A DNA stretch of 64,000 nt from Capsulimonas corticalis (GCF_003574315.2 NZ_AP025739.1:6262001-6326000); one strand, 5' to 3'. Positions 25,781-34,890 are shown, numbered from the stretch's first letter. Numbers and translations are program-made. Notes: generated by a model not told the origin, from the letters alone.

Positions 25781-27058
25781 ATGACGATTACGGAAGACAA
25801 TGTCCCGCAGGGCGGGGTCGGCTCACGGATTGGGCCTTATGAATTGACGCGCGAAGCCGGCCGGGGCGGCGCCGCGACGGTCTATGAGGCGCTCGATACG
25901 AAGATTGGCCGGCGAGTAGCCGTCAAAGTGGTCCGCATGCCGTCTCACCTCGCGGTCGAGGAGCGACGCGATATGGCGGAACGCCTGATGCGGGAGGCGC
26001 GCGCCGCCGGGCGCTTGTCGCACCCCAGCATCGTGACATTGCACGATGTCGGTTCGGAAGACGACGTCTACTACCTGGTGATGGAGTTTCTCGATGGGGA
26101 GACGCTGCATCAGCGGCTGCGTCGCGGCCCGCTGCCTGCGGCGGACGCCGCGCGGATCGCCGAACAGCTCGCCAGCGCGCTGGGCGCGGTTCACGCCGCC
26201 GGAATGCTCCATCGCGATATCAAGCCGGGCAATGTGATGATCCTGCCGGACGGGCGGATCAAGCTGATGGACTTTGGGATCGCCCGGCAGCTCGACGAGA
26301 CGCTGCTGACGCAGGCGGGCTCATTTGTCGGCACACCGGCGTATATGTCGCCCGAGCAGTGCCGGGGCGAGGACGCCACCGCCGCGTCGGACACCTGGGC
26401 GCTGGGCGTGCTTATCTACCAGATGCTCGCCGGCCACCGGCCGTTCGAAGGCGCGACCATTCCTTCCGTGATGTATCAGGTCACGCACGAAGATCCCCCG
26501 CCGATTTCGGGAGTCCCCAATGAGGCGCGGCGTATCGTCGCTCAGGCGCTCGACAAGGATCCGGCGCGCCGTTTCGCCACGCCTGCCGCCCTCGCCGACG
26601 CCCTGAGCCAAGCCGTGAACGCCGCTCCAGAAGCCGCCACCGTGGAAGCGGAGCCGGAAACAATTTGGGCGCGCCCGGCGGCGCGGCGCCTCCGCCTGAG
26701 ACCCTGGCCGACCGCTGCGGCGGCCGCCGCGCTGCTTGGCGCGATCACTCTGGGCTCCGCGCACTTACACAGGCCAACGGCTCCCAGCTCGACGCACGTC
26801 AGCGTCACGCCGCAAACGCCGTCAATTTCGAAAACCGCGCCGGTCCTCACTCCGGCGCGCCATGCGCCGGCAAAGCATGCAACCATGAAGGCCGTCCCCC
26901 GCTCAGCGGCGCACGCATCCGCCGCGCGCGCCGTGAACAAGAGGAAAGCCCGTTCCGTTCGGCGCACGCATTCGGCCAAGAGACATCACCGCCGCCAGCG
27001 CACGCACACATTCGGCGCGCGGGACTTCTTTACACTCGCCCATCAGCTTTTAGGCTAA
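25781..27058 (+). CDS. PknB-type Ser/Thr protein kinase with membrane anchor
   Basis: 425 residues. Kinase domain about 20-280: glycine loop EAGRGGAATVYEA, Lys49 in RVAVKVV, catalytic loop HRDIKPGNV (Asp146), DFG at 164-166 and SPEQCRGE for the APE motif. One transmembrane helix (WPTAAAAAALLGAITLGSAHL) near 307-327 is followed by a 98-residue outer tail rich in Thr/Pro, then Lys, Arg and His (RRTHSAKRHHRRQRTH). No PASTA repeats are present. The basic tail could bind envelope polymers. No clear ribosome-binding site precedes the ATG at 25781. Confidence 0.88.
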   Translation: MTITEDNVPQGGVGSRIGPYELTREAGRGGAATVYEALDTKIGRRVAVKVVRMPSHLAVEERRDMAERLMREARAAGRLSHPSIVTLHDVGSEDDVYYLVMEFLDGETLHQRLRRGPLPAADAARIAEQLASALGAVHAAGMLHRDIKPGNVMILPDGRIKLMDFGIARQLDETLLTQAGSFVGTPAYMSPEQCRGEDATAASDTWALGVLIYQMLAGHRPFEGATIPSVMYQVTHEDPPPISGVPNEARRIVAQALDKDPARRFATPAALADALSQAVNAAPEAATVEAEPETIWARPAARRLRLRPWPTAAAAAALLGAITLGSAHLHRPTAPSSTHVSVTPQTPSISKTAPVLTPARHAPAKHATMKAVPRSAAHASAARAVNKRKARSVRRTHSAKRHHRRQRTHTFGARDFFTLAHQLLG

Positions 27059-27072
27059 TGGGGCGATGCTGC

Positions 27073-27156
27073 TTATTTACCGCTCCGCGTTCTTATGATC
27101 GCAAACATGCACCATCCGGCGACAAGCGCTGTTCCTATGATCACGCTCCACATCAT
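27073..27156 (-). CDS. Possible 27-residue membrane peptide
   Basis: A short frame begins ATGATG behind AGGAGG (nine bases) and encodes one hydrophobic helix, WSVIIGTALVAGWCMFAII, ending in the basic RTRSGK. Size and shape recall small regulatory membrane peptides such as KdpF, but no kdpA follows. It is downstream of the barrel-protein gene on the same strand. Confidence 0.4.
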   Translation of the reverse strand: MMWSVIIGTALVAGWCMFAIIRTRSGK

Positions 27157-27262
27157 CTCAACGAGCCTCCTGAAATCTTCGATTTGCAGATAACGGAAAA
27201 ATCGGCGTAAGGTTTCGCGGAGACGATAAGTTTTTTTTATTTTCCCAGCCTGAAGATGGCGC

Positions 27263-27982
27263 TTAGCTGGCGCCGCCCGTTCCAGCGGCGGGATTTTTAT
27301 TCTGCGTGGAGGCGGCTCCCCCGCCGCCTTTGAGATGGAAGGTATAGGCGAGATTGACGATATACCCCTTGAGGTTGGCTCCGCCATCGCTGCTGCATGG
27401 CTGCGAATAGGCGACATTGAGGGAAATCGTCTTGGTGACGTTCGCGATGACTCCGAACGTCGCATAGTTGTCCCGGCCGCCGATGTCGTCGGCGACCAGC
27501 TCAACGGTCGGCGTGATGTTATAGGATACGCCGGCCATGCCGTCATACGCGTGTCCGCCGCTAGGACGGATCAATCCGAGGGAAAGGCCGGTCGCGCCCG
27601 GCTGAGTTGTCGCGACGGCGTAGGGAACGGCCTGCTGTCCGGTCGCGACGTTTGTCATTCCCAGCGCGATGTCGGGCAAGCGCCCCGGGCGATGGGCGAT
27701 CAGATATTTGAAATTGGACAGGACCGTTTCCTGACCGGGCGGCGACGCCTGATAATCAAGGCCGACTTCAAACAGGTTGGCGATCCCATACTGCGTTGTA
27801 TAGGTTGTCGCCTGACTGGACTGCGCGACGCGGGCCAGCGAAATAGAGGCGACGCCGTCGCCGAAAACCTTGGCGATCGGGATCTGAGTGAGCCCGTTCG
27901 GCGCTCCCCAAACCGGCGCGCTCCCGAACACGGCGAGCGCCGCCAGGAGCGCCGGCATTCGGAGGAGAGGGCGAGATAGCAT
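27263..27982 (-). CDS. Outer-membrane beta-barrel-like exported protein
   Basis: 239 residues. A signal peptide (RMPALLAALAVFGSAPVWG) is followed by alternating amphipathic strands: GIANLFEVGLDYQ, GLSLGLIRPSGG, YDGMAGVSYNITPTVELVADD, DNYATFGVIANVTKTISLNVAYSQ and KGYIVNLAYTFHLKGG, ending near an aromatic strand with a short Ser/Gly/Asn tail. This is the look of a small outer-membrane barrel, similar to outer-membrane proteins of unknown role in Armatimonadota. ATG 27982 is preferred; an in-frame GTG at 28009 is possible. Confidence 0.65.
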   Translation of the reverse strand: MLSRPLLRMPALLAALAVFGSAPVWGAPNGLTQIPIAKVFGDGVASISLARVAQSSQATTYTTQYGIANLFEVGLDYQASPPGQETVLSNFKYLIAHRPGRLPDIALGMTNVATGQQAVPYAVATTQPGATGLSLGLIRPSGGHAYDGMAGVSYNITPTVELVADDIGGRDNYATFGVIANVTKTISLNVAYSQPCSSDGGANLKGYIVNLAYTFHLKGGGGAASTQNKNPAAGTGGAS

Positions 27983-28192
27983 ATGTCCGTTCTTTCCGTC
28001 CTGGCGCACTGGCGTCCGCTCACGACTTTCCTTTCACCCATACCCGAATGCGCGGCTGGAAAAACACAAAGACGTGTAAGTTTCCATCGGCGGAGCTTTC
28101 GTGGTGGTCGAGCAGATAAGCTCGGCCACCACTGAGATGGGCCTGTGGGATGATTTTCACCCAGGCGCTGAAGGCGTATTTGCCCTAAACGG

Positions 28193-30112
28193 TCAGTGCC
28201 CGACGATCTGTATGCCGTTGATGGGAGCGCGCAGATAGGCGTCGGTGGAGGAGACGGGAGTCGCCGAGAGGGTGAAGCTGGAGCCGCTGAGGGCGCTGAA
28301 GCGGGCGTAGTTGCCGGCGGAACTGCTGGCCTGGGTGAACGCTCCGCTGAAGTCGGTGTTGACGGCGTCGTTGATCTGGATGTTCGAGGGGCCGATGGCG
28401 TATTTGTAGACGCGGGTCGCGCCGCCGTTGGAGCCGTCACTGTAGACGTAGACATCGTAGCCGTGCGTTGTGTAGTAGGATGGCAGGCCAGAGACGGTCA
28501 CGGTGCTGGTGGCCCCGCTGTAGGTGTCCAGGTAGCCCTTCATCATGCGCTTGGAGCCGGCCGTATCCGTGACGCCAGTCGCATAGACGGCGCTTGCGCT
28601 CCACGCCGCCGAGGCGCCGGACGATGCGCCGCTGCTGTCTACGAGACCGAGGCCGCTTCCGGATTGGCCGGAGGCGTTATTCCACGACGCAGCGCCGACA
28701 ACACCGGCGTTTTCGCTGGAGCCCATTGCGGTTCCAGAGCCCACGAAGTCGAGACTGATGATATGGGGGGTGGAGACTTTGATCAGCCGGCAGGCGTGCG
28801 AGGCGAGCGAAGCGCTGTAGCCGCCATTGGCGACGATATCCGTATTGGCCCAGACATCGTGCACTTGCTGGTTGCCGCTGAGGCCGATCGCGCTCCAGTT
28901 GACGCTGACCGTGGCCGAGCCGCTTCCGAGGTTGTATAGCCCCACAGTGCGCGTGCCGTCGCCGTTATCTGTCGACCAGACCTGGGAGTTGCCGCTCTGG
29001 ATCTGTGTCGCGACGTTGCCCGCCTGGTCCATGGCGATGATGAAGGGGTTCGTGAGCAGAGACACGCCATAGCTGTCCAGATGGTAGAGGTCGTCGCCGG
29101 TATAGAGCGGCGAGCACTGCTGCGCCCAGAAGGTGATCGCGGTCTGGCGTTCGTTGTTGGTCAGTCCGTCCATGGAGCCGTTGCCGACATCGATCGAATC
29201 GAGGTCGTTCCAGCCGGAGCCCATCGAATAATTGTTGTTGTAGCCATGCGCGCCCGCCCACGGAGCCCAGTTGGCGGCGTCGCCAAATCGCAGGTTCGTC
29301 TGCTTCCAGTTGGTCAGGGTGCTGCTGTAGGCGTCGATATCGTCGTCGATACGGCGCGCGTTGGAGTACGTCTGCCAGAACGGGATGTAGGCGTCGGAGA
29401 TCCGCCAGGAGATCGTCAGCCACATTGGACGCCCGCATTGTTGGATCGCGGTTTGATACGCCTGGACGTCCGGCCGATTGTCGCAGTAGGACAGGGTCTG
29501 ATCGGAGCCGGGGCTGACGCCGTCCAGCTTGAGAAAGTCGACGCCCCAGGCGGCGAACTGGTTGATAACGCTGTTGATGTACTCCTGCGCGCCGGGCTTG
29601 GTGAAGTCGATTTTGAGGTGCCAGCTGCCGAAGGCGTCGCCGGTCGCCAGCGGCTGGGCGACGATATCCTGAATATGATAGGGCGTGCCGTAGATCGGCG
29701 GGTTGGCGTTGTAGACGTCGCTCCCTACCCCAGGCACCCAGTAGACACCGAGCTTCTGGCCGTTGCCGTGCACGATGTTCGCAATCCAGGGGATGCCGTC
29801 GGGAAATGTCGAAGTGTTCGCCGACGGCCGGCCATAGCCGTCAAATCCGCCGGCCCACCCCGAGTCGATGTTAAAGTAGTTGTAACCGTACGGCTGCAGC
29901 GTCGCCTTCAGCTCCGCGGACTGCACCTGCATCTGCCATTCCGTCAGCCAGCCGTTTCCGTATCCTGAGATCGTGGTGGCCTGAAGGCTGAAGCTGCTCC
30001 AGCCCATATATGGCTTCTGCCAGATAGCCTGGGCGTGCGCAGGAGCGCTGAGCCCCATGCCGGCGACGGCGGCGCACGCGAGCGTGCGTGAGAGAACGGA
30101 AAGCTTCTTCAT
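28193..30112 (-). CDS. Secreted GH27 alpha-galactosidase with C-terminal beta domain
   Basis: 639 residues. The signal peptide is MKKLSVLSRTLACAAVAGMG onward, cut after AHA. The GH27 barrel begins KPYMGWSSFSLQ, passes through YNYFNIDSGWAGGFDG and has the nucleophile Asp197 in VDFLKLDGVS and the probable acid/base Asp258 in RRIDDDID. Residues about 375-465 are the usual antiparallel beta domain. The last 170 residues, rich in Ser/Gly, form an extra beta module (SLDFVGSGTAMG, YDVYVYSDGSNGG), probably carbohydrate binding. It removes alpha-linked galactose from oligosaccharides outside the cell. The ATG at 30112 has AAAGGAG eight bases upstream. Its promoter carries a LacI-type operator. Confidence 0.88.
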   Translation of the reverse strand: MKKLSVLSRTLACAAVAGMGLSAPAHAQAIWQKPYMGWSSFSLQATTISGYGNGWLTEWQMQVQSAELKATLQPYGYNYFNIDSGWAGGFDGYGRPSANTSTFPDGIPWIANIVHGNGQKLGVYWVPGVGSDVYNANPPIYGTPYHIQDIVAQPLATGDAFGSWHLKIDFTKPGAQEYINSVINQFAAWGVDFLKLDGVSPGSDQTLSYCDNRPDVQAYQTAIQQCGRPMWLTISWRISDAYIPFWQTYSNARRIDDDIDAYSSTLTNWKQTNLRFGDAANWAPWAGAHGYNNNYSMGSGWNDLDSIDVGNGSMDGLTNNERQTAITFWAQQCSPLYTGDDLYHLDSYGVSLLTNPFIIAMDQAGNVATQIQSGNSQVWSTDNGDGTRTVGLYNLGSGSATVSVNWSAIGLSGNQQVHDVWANTDIVANGGYSASLASHACRLIKVSTPHIISLDFVGSGTAMGSSENAGVVGAASWNNASGQSGSGLGLVDSSGASSGASAAWSASAVYATGVTDTAGSKRMMKGYLDTYSGATSTVTVSGLPSYYTTHGYDVYVYSDGSNGGATRVYKYAIGPSNIQINDAVNTDFSGAFTQASSSAGNYARFSALSGSSFTLSATPVSSTDAYLRAPINGIQIVGH

Positions 30113-30238
30113 CGAGCGATCTCCTTTTTAAATTGCAATCATGTCAATTACACAAATACTGTCCCCATGGGGCGCTTGTCCCCGGCGGCATGGCGATAAG
30201 GCAAAATTGCAATGATCGCAATATGAACTTCATGCTTA

Positions 30239-30284
30239 TGTAACCGGTTTCATGAATTATAGTTCATGGACGCTCGCATGTCAA
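30239..30284 (-). promoter_or_regulatory. Alpha-galactosidase promoter with LacI-family operator
   Basis: On the minus strand TTGACA (30284-30279), 17 bp and TATAAT (30261-30256) make a consensus promoter. Directly downstream, 30239-30252 holds the near-palindrome TGTAACCGGTTTCA (one mismatch), a LacI/GalR-family site at the transcription start, so repression by blocking is likely. A 125-nt leader follows, with two ATTGCAAT elements. Confidence 0.8.
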
Positions 30285-30302
30285 GCACTATTTGCGTCAG
30301 AA

Positions 30303-30339
30303 AAATCGCCCGTCCCATGAGCCACGGGACGGGCGATTT
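30303..30339 (-). terminator. Terminator of the DUF1559 gene
   Basis: Perfect 14-bp stem AAATCGCCCGTCCC / GGGACGGGCGATTT with a 9-nt loop. On the minus strand it is followed by TTTTT-containing sequence, 25 nt after the stop at 30364. Confidence 0.88.
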
Positions 30340-30363
30340 CCTTAAGTATACGCGGCGGGGCGA

Positions 30364-31206
30364 TTAAAGCTGGCTGAAGGTGAGGGCCGCTTTGCTGGCG
30401 CCGTCGCACATCACCATGCTGTTCGTTCCGGCCGCCGTGACGTTCGTGCGGCTCGCCGCCGTGTTGGCGTCGGGCGCCGTCAGGCCGCCCGAAACAGCGG
30501 AGGGACGCAGCCACTTCACATGACCGTCCAGCGCCGCGTAGTTCGCGCCGTCGGTGTGAACTCCCAGCGTTCCGGACCAGTTGGGGATATCGTAGCCGTC
30601 GATCTTACCCGTCGCGTAGACAAGCTGGTTGGAGCAGGTATTGTTGTCGATGCCCGTGCCGCCGCACCCGCCGTAGCCCTTGGCTCCGTCGCCGATGGTG
30701 CTGGCCTGCTCGCGGGGATTCGTCACATCCAGTCCAAACTGTCCATGCATTTCGAAGAGCAGGACGGTGCTTGCGGGCGATGTCTGCGCCGCGAGGGCCG
30801 TACTGCCCGCTCGGGTGAAGTAATTTCCCTGGTAACCGCCCTGCGCGTTGTCCACATAGGGCGACAGGACATTGACGTTCAGTCCGTAAGAGCCCTTGGT
30901 GAAATTGGCGCCGGGATCAGTCGAGTCATCCGGACAGCCATAGACGCCCTTGCTCTTGACATAGGGATAGATTTCGCCGGCCCAGCCGCCGCCCCAGGTG
31001 GTGTTGGTCGTGGGCATGGACTCGTCGTTATCCTGGTTGTACTGGAGCAGCCCCAGAGCCAGCTGCTTCATATTGGAGGCGCAGGAGATCTGGCGGGCCT
31101 TCTCGCGGGCCTTGGCGAAGACCGGGAAGAGGATCGCGGCGAGAATCGCGATGATAGCGATAACTACGAGCAGCTCAATGAGCGTGAAACCGTTTCGTTT
31201 ATTCAT
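30364..31206 (-). CDS. DUF1559 prepilin-like protein with type IV pilin N-terminus
   Basis: 280 residues. The start [19 protein letters not shown] is a type IV prepilin leader (cleavage after Gly, then methylated Phe), followed by [20 protein letters not shown], the standard entry to DUF1559 (SBP_bac_10) domains. The C-terminal [11 protein letters not shown] is the conserved end motif. Armatimonadota and Planctomycetota have many such pseudopilins. They probably build filaments or secretion structures on the surface. AAGGA is eight bases before the ATG. It stands between a glycosidase and a LacI regulator, a common grouping, and may belong to the same response to sugars. Confidence 0.9.
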   Translation of the reverse strand: MNKRNGFTLIELLVVIAIIAILAAILFPVFAKAREKARQISCASNMKQLALGLLQYNQDNDESMPTTNTTWGGGWAGEIYPYVKSKGVYGCPDDSTDPGANFTKGSYGLNVNVLSPYVDNAQGGYQGNYFTRAGSTALAAQTSPASTVLLFEMHGQFGLDVTNPREQASTIGDGAKGYGGCGGTGIDNNTCSNQLVYATGKIDGYDIPNWSGTLGVHTDGANYAALDGHVKWLRPSAVSGGLTAPDANTAASRTNVTAAGTNSMVMCDGASKAALTFSQL

Positions 31207-31437
31207 GATAGTGATCCTTATGGATGAAATAACGGCCCAGGGCCGAACCGCGAATATTGCCAGGAACCGTCCGCGGAGACGGCGCCATTGTTGGATCCCG
31301 CTGTCGATCTCGAATACTCCGAGACCGAGGGCGGCTTGAGCGGCGTAACGCCGTCAAATTGTTGCTTGTCGCCAACTTCAGAAAATAGCGATTACTGCAA
31401 TAAACACTAGTAATTCTGCTGCGAAGCGCGACATCGT

Positions 31438-32442
31438 TTAATATCCAGTGGAAGACTCTCGAATCTCCAGTTTCGCCGTCAGCGTCATTTGCTGAATGGG
31501 GATCTCCGGATCCTTGATTCGGCGGGCCAAGAATGCCCAGGCCAGGGCGCACATCTCCTCGACCGGCTGCACGACCGTCGAGAGCGGCGGATAGAAGTCC
31601 GCGCTGTCGTCAATGCCGTCGCATCCGACTAGCTTTACATCCCGCCCCGGCGTCAGGCCGACTTCGCGCAGCGCCCGGGCCGCCGCGATGGTCATGTTGT
31701 CGTTGAAACAGAACAGTCCGTCCGGCGCGCCATGGATGGCGATATGCGCTTTGAGCGCCGGCCCGACGGCGGGGCGCGCTTCATGCTCGGTCACGATAAA
31801 TTCGGTTTCCAGGCCCAGCTGGGCCATCGCCGTTTCGTAGCCTCGCAGCCGGGCGTCGTCACAGCTCCGAAACCACTCGAACCAGTTCGGCACAAGATAC
31901 GCGATTCGCCGGCAGCCGACACTGTGCAGATGCCGGATCGCCGCCGCCGACATCGGCGCGAAGTCCACATGCACGTGGTCCACATTTTCCAGAACGTAGG
32001 CGCCGATGCTCACGAGCGGCTTGCCGCCGAGCAGGCTGTTTGACAGACCGGGAACCGGGCCGCGCGGCAGATCGACGGCGATCACGCCGTCCACCGGCCA
32101 GGAGATCAGACGCGAGGTGTCGAGAGCGCCATCGGCGCGAAATTTGAAGTCGCTGATCGTGAGATCGTAATCGTTCTTCATGATCTCGTCGCGGGTGCAG
32201 TACACGACCTGCGATGAATGCGGAGCCCGCAGGTTGACGGACCAGAGCGCCACCGTCTTCGTCCGCCCCGTCGCGAGCGCCTTCGCCGCCAGGTTCGGCG
32301 CATATCCCATCTCCTCGGCGATGCGCAGCACACGCTCCCGCGTCTCCGCAGCGACAGGAGCATCCACCCCGTTCAGCACCCGAGACGCCGTCGCATCCGA
32401 CACGCCCGCTCGTTCCGCGACACACCGCAAAGATACCCGCAC
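31438..32442 (-). CDS. LacI family transcriptional repressor
   Basis: 334 residues. The helix-turn-helix reads SLRCVAERAGVSDATASRVLNG, followed by the hinge YAPNLAAKALATGRTKTVALW and a periplasmic-binding-protein-like sensor domain with VDGVIAVDLPR, CRRIAYLVPNW, DGLFCFNDNMTIAAARALREVG and LVGCDGIDD. GTG at 32442 is chosen: GGAGG lies five bases upstream and the usual family start falls here. A TTG at 32463 lies on the operator. It very likely regulates itself through the two operators at 32464-32508 and possibly the nearby alpha-galactosidase. Confidence 0.9.
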   Translation of the reverse strand: MRVSLRCVAERAGVSDATASRVLNGVDAPVAAETRERVLRIAEEMGYAPNLAAKALATGRTKTVALWSVNLRAPHSSQVVYCTRDEIMKNDYDLTISDFKFRADGALDTSRLISWPVDGVIAVDLPRGPVPGLSNSLLGGKPLVSIGAYVLENVDHVHVDFAPMSAAAIRHLHSVGCRRIAYLVPNWFEWFRSCDDARLRGYETAMAQLGLETEFIVTEHEARPAVGPALKAHIAIHGAPDGLFCFNDNMTIAAARALREVGLTPGRDVKLVGCDGIDDSADFYPPLSTVVQPVEEMCALAWAFLARRIKDPEIPIQQMTLTAKLEIRESSTGY

Positions 32443-32463
32443 TCGAACCTCCGGACTTTTCAA

Positions 32464-32549
32464 TGTAGGCGCTTACATTTCGCAGAGCCTTACATGAAAG
32501 CGCTTACATTCACGTGATCTATTCTATCATTTGGACGAGAGTCTGTCAA
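32464..32549 (-). promoter_or_regulatory. lacI-type promoter with two operators
   Basis: Minus-strand promoter: TTGACA (32549-32544), 17 bp, TAGAAT (32526-32521). Two near-palindromic LacI-type sites follow: 32495-32508 TGAAAGCGCTTACA and 32464-32477 TGTAGGCGCTTACA. Their centres are 31 bp apart, about three helical turns, which would permit cooperative binding on one face. Negative autoregulation is expected. Confidence 0.85.
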
Positions 32550-32575
32550 GGGGTTGGAGAAAAGATTTTGAGGGA

Positions 32576-32621
32576 GGCCCTATTCCCCGAACTTGCTTCG
32601 GCTCATCTTGGGAATAGGGCC
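32576..32621 (-). terminator. Hairpin after the copper-amine-oxidase-domain gene
   Basis: 12-bp perfect stem GGCCCTATTCCC / GGGAATAGGGCC with a 22-nt loop, 7 nt after the stop at 32628. On the minus strand TCCCTCAAAATCTTTT follows. It probably ends that transcript and insulates the lacI-type promoter. Confidence 0.65.
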
Positions 32622-32627
32622 ATTGTT

Positions 32628-33485
32628 CTACCGTCCCGCGCGATAGCCGGCGCGGAAATCGCCTTCGACGCTGGCGGCGTAGTCCGGCCAGGTGCGTCCT
32701 GGGTCGGCGATCATTTTCGTGAGGAAGTCGCGCTGTCCCTGCTTGTATCCGGCGTGAAAGGCGTCGTCGCCGGGACCGGGCCGGGGCGCAGGAGTCGGGA
32801 TGCTGGTCGGGTCACGGCGGGCGTCGGCCGTTCCGGAGCGATAGCCGCGCTGGAACTCGACCTTCTGCCGTTCAAGGAACGGGACCAGGGCCGCGCGGTA
32901 ATCCAGGGGCAGTCCCGCCTGGCGATCTTTGGTGGCCTGATTCAAACCCGCGCGATAAGCGGGAGCGTCCACGTTCGCCGGGCGGCCGTCGCCGGGATCG
33001 CGGGGCGGGCGCTGGGGCCGACCACCGCCGCCGCCATCGCCCCCACCCGCGTTGATGGTGACAGTCTGCGTGGCGCCGGAGTAATCGACCGACGCTCCGA
33101 GCGCTTCGGCGACAAAGCGCAGCGGCACCATGGTGGAGCCGTTGAGCACTTTCGCCGGAACGTCCAGCTTCACGGGATTCCCGTCCACCTGCGCCGTATA
33201 ACCGCCGATCGGAAGCACAATCTGCTGTTCGTTGCGCACGGCGCGCACTTCCTGACTGGCGCTGTCGTAGCTCACATACGCGCCCAGCTTCTCCAGCACT
33301 CCGCGCAGCGGCACCAGCACGCGCCGGCCACTCTGCACAGGCCCCTGCCCGCTAAACGCCACCGGCGAGCCGTTCACGACGACCGAAACCGCGCCGCCAT
33401 TCTGCGCCATCGCCGGCGCTCCCATCACCGTCAACACTCCAAAAGCCGCAGCAGGAGCGAAAAATTTCGTCCATTGTGTATTCAT
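32628..33485 (-). CDS. Secreted protein with copper amine oxidase N-terminal domain
   Basis: 285 residues. A signal peptide (FFAPAAAFGVLTVMGAPAMA) is followed by the Cu_amine_oxidN1 (stalk) repeat: VSVVVNGSPVAF, GRRVLVPLRGVLEKLGAYVSYD, NGSTMVPLRFVAEALGASVDYSGATQTVTI. A Gly/Pro-rich linker leads to a C-terminal helical region with repeated GYxxG and AYRAGL motifs (FHAGYKQGQRDF, FRAGYRAGR). The first domain is common in secreted proteins of Firmicutes and Armatimonadota, probably for cell-wall or matrix binding. TGGAG precedes the ATG at 33485. Confidence 0.82.
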   Translation of the reverse strand: MNTQWTKFFAPAAAFGVLTVMGAPAMAQNGGAVSVVVNGSPVAFSGQGPVQSGRRVLVPLRGVLEKLGAYVSYDSASQEVRAVRNEQQIVLPIGGYTAQVDGNPVKLDVPAKVLNGSTMVPLRFVAEALGASVDYSGATQTVTINAGGGDGGGGGRPQRPPRDPGDGRPANVDAPAYRAGLNQATKDRQAGLPLDYRAALVPFLERQKVEFQRGYRSGTADARRDPTSIPTPAPRPGPGDDAFHAGYKQGQRDFLTKMIADPGRTWPDYAASVEGDFRAGYRAGR

Positions 33486-33650
33486 GTGGTTTACTCCAAT
33501 TCGTCATCAGTCGGCCATCCTCATTGACAGCCGGGCCGCAATCCCTGCGATGCCTATCCTGACGCTTGGAATATACCAAAGGTTCCACGCACGGTAAACC
33601 TCCATCTTGAGATTGGCCCCTGTATGATCCTCCCCCGTAGGCGTCTGGAG

Positions 33651-34421
33651 TTAACGGGAAGACGTGTGGACGGAGCCGAGCACGCCAGCTTCATCGAAAG
33701 AAACTTCAACCCCACTCTCGACCCGCAACCATTGCTGCTCAGCGATGTCTGGATATTGATACTCGAACGCCAAACCGTGTTCGATCAGCCAGGCTTCAAC
33801 TTGCTCGCGCATCATTCCCGGTTTCCAATCCCAGTCCAGCACTTCCAAGCGCGTCGAGAATCGGAACTCTCCTTTGCCTTCGACATCCCAATGCGCCCCA
33901 ATGTAGATCTGCGGATTGGTCCGGCTCACATTCAGCTCGACACTGCCATACAAATAGACGCCCGGGCGTCGATACTTGCGCGACATTCCGCCGACGGCGT
34001 CCGGTTCACCCAGAATCTCCATAACCAGCCGGATTGATGTCGAGGGCGAAATGCCGGCAAACTTCCCACTTCGCAACAACTCTTTTAGCGAGACATACAA
34101 GCGAGGATGCGCCGCACTATCCGACAAGCTCATACGATCGAGTTCCTCCAGCATCTTCGCCAACCACTCGCGGCATTTCAATTCGCTATCGAACGATTTG
34201 CGTGTGAAGTGCTCAATGACGCCAACAGGAAAGGGGCTCCACTGCAGAACATCATTCCCTTGCTGCAAAACGAGGGAAATGTAGAGTGGCGTTGCTTTTG
34301 CAAAAGCAACGTTGATGTCCCCTGCCGACATCTTTTCTTCGTACTGTAAATCAATAAACGACGCCAAATACCCCGAGAGTTCAAAGTAATCATCCTCAAA
34401 ACGCTCGTATTGATCTTCCAT
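33651..34421 (-). CDS. Unknown protein, cytosolic
   Basis: 256 residues, soluble, acidic, with no signal peptide. A recognisable landmark is LGEPDAVGGMSRKYRRPGVYLYGSVELN, split over a loop that resembles DUF-type domains found beside toxin immunity genes. The family is not recognised with certainty. It is the last gene of a minus-strand run of small membrane proteins; 10 nt separate it from the gene upstream. No strong ribosome-binding site is visible, so it may depend on coupling. Confidence 0.55.
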   Translation of the reverse strand: MEDQYERFEDDYFELSGYLASFIDLQYEEKMSAGDINVAFAKATPLYISLVLQQGNDVLQWSPFPVGVIEHFTRKSFDSELKCREWLAKMLEELDRMSLSDSAAHPRLYVSLKELLRSGKFAGISPSTSIRLVMEILGEPDAVGGMSRKYRRPGVYLYGSVELNVSRTNPQIYIGAHWDVEGKGEFRFSTRLEVLDWDWKPGMMREQVEAWLIEHGLAFEYQYPDIAEQQWLRVESGVEVSFDEAGVLGSVHTSSR

Positions 34422-34431
34422 GCCGGTTAAT

Positions 34432-34866
34432 CTAAAATCCCGTAAAAACGCTCAAAAGTTTGGGCTTCTTTTTATCTATCCACGATGCCGCATAGCCGCA
34501 AACGAGACCGGCGACCAAGGCAGGAGGAAGAAAGTGAAGCTGATATCGTACGCCGTTCATTCCCTTCAGCCCTGCTGTAGACGCCGCCACCGCACCGCTT
34601 ATCAGCATCAGGATGACGGCGCTGGTCACCACGCTGAACGTCACGGTGGCGCGCTGTGATGTGGTGATGCGAAACAGCATACAGAGCCCATAGACAATTG
34701 TCGGCAGAAGCCCGAAGCACCCAATCAGGACCAGACCTCCCAAAACCTCTGAGGGAGAATCCGCGCCGACGTGAAAGCCTCCCATCAACGCCGCCTGAAT
34801 TACCGCCGTCAACGCGAACGCCAGAACTAACATCAAATCGTACAACAGACAAAACAGAACAATCAT
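34432..34866 (-). CDS. Four-helix membrane protein, paralogue of the next gene
   Basis: 144 residues with four hydrophobic helices (LLYDLMLVLAFALTAV, VLGGLVLIGCFGLLPTIVYGLCML, TFSVVTSAVILMLISGAV, FLPPALVAGLVCGYAAS). The landmarks LLYDL, P-IVYG and LPP-LVAG-VCGY-AS are shared with the protein encoded at 34891-35322, so these are tandem duplicates. No function recognised. Confidence 0.6.
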   Translation of the reverse strand: MIVLFCLLYDLMLVLAFALTAVIQAALMGGFHVGADSPSEVLGGLVLIGCFGLLPTIVYGLCMLFRITTSQRATVTFSVVTSAVILMLISGAVAASTAGLKGMNGVRYQLHFLPPALVAGLVCGYAASWIDKKKPKLLSVFTGF

Positions 34867-34890
34867 GCTCTATGCCGCCCTTTCACCCAA

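Noticed and set aside
27073-27262. KdpF peptide and a riboswitch in front of it
   Set aside because: No kdpABC follows, and the leader has no pattern I can match to a known riboswitch.
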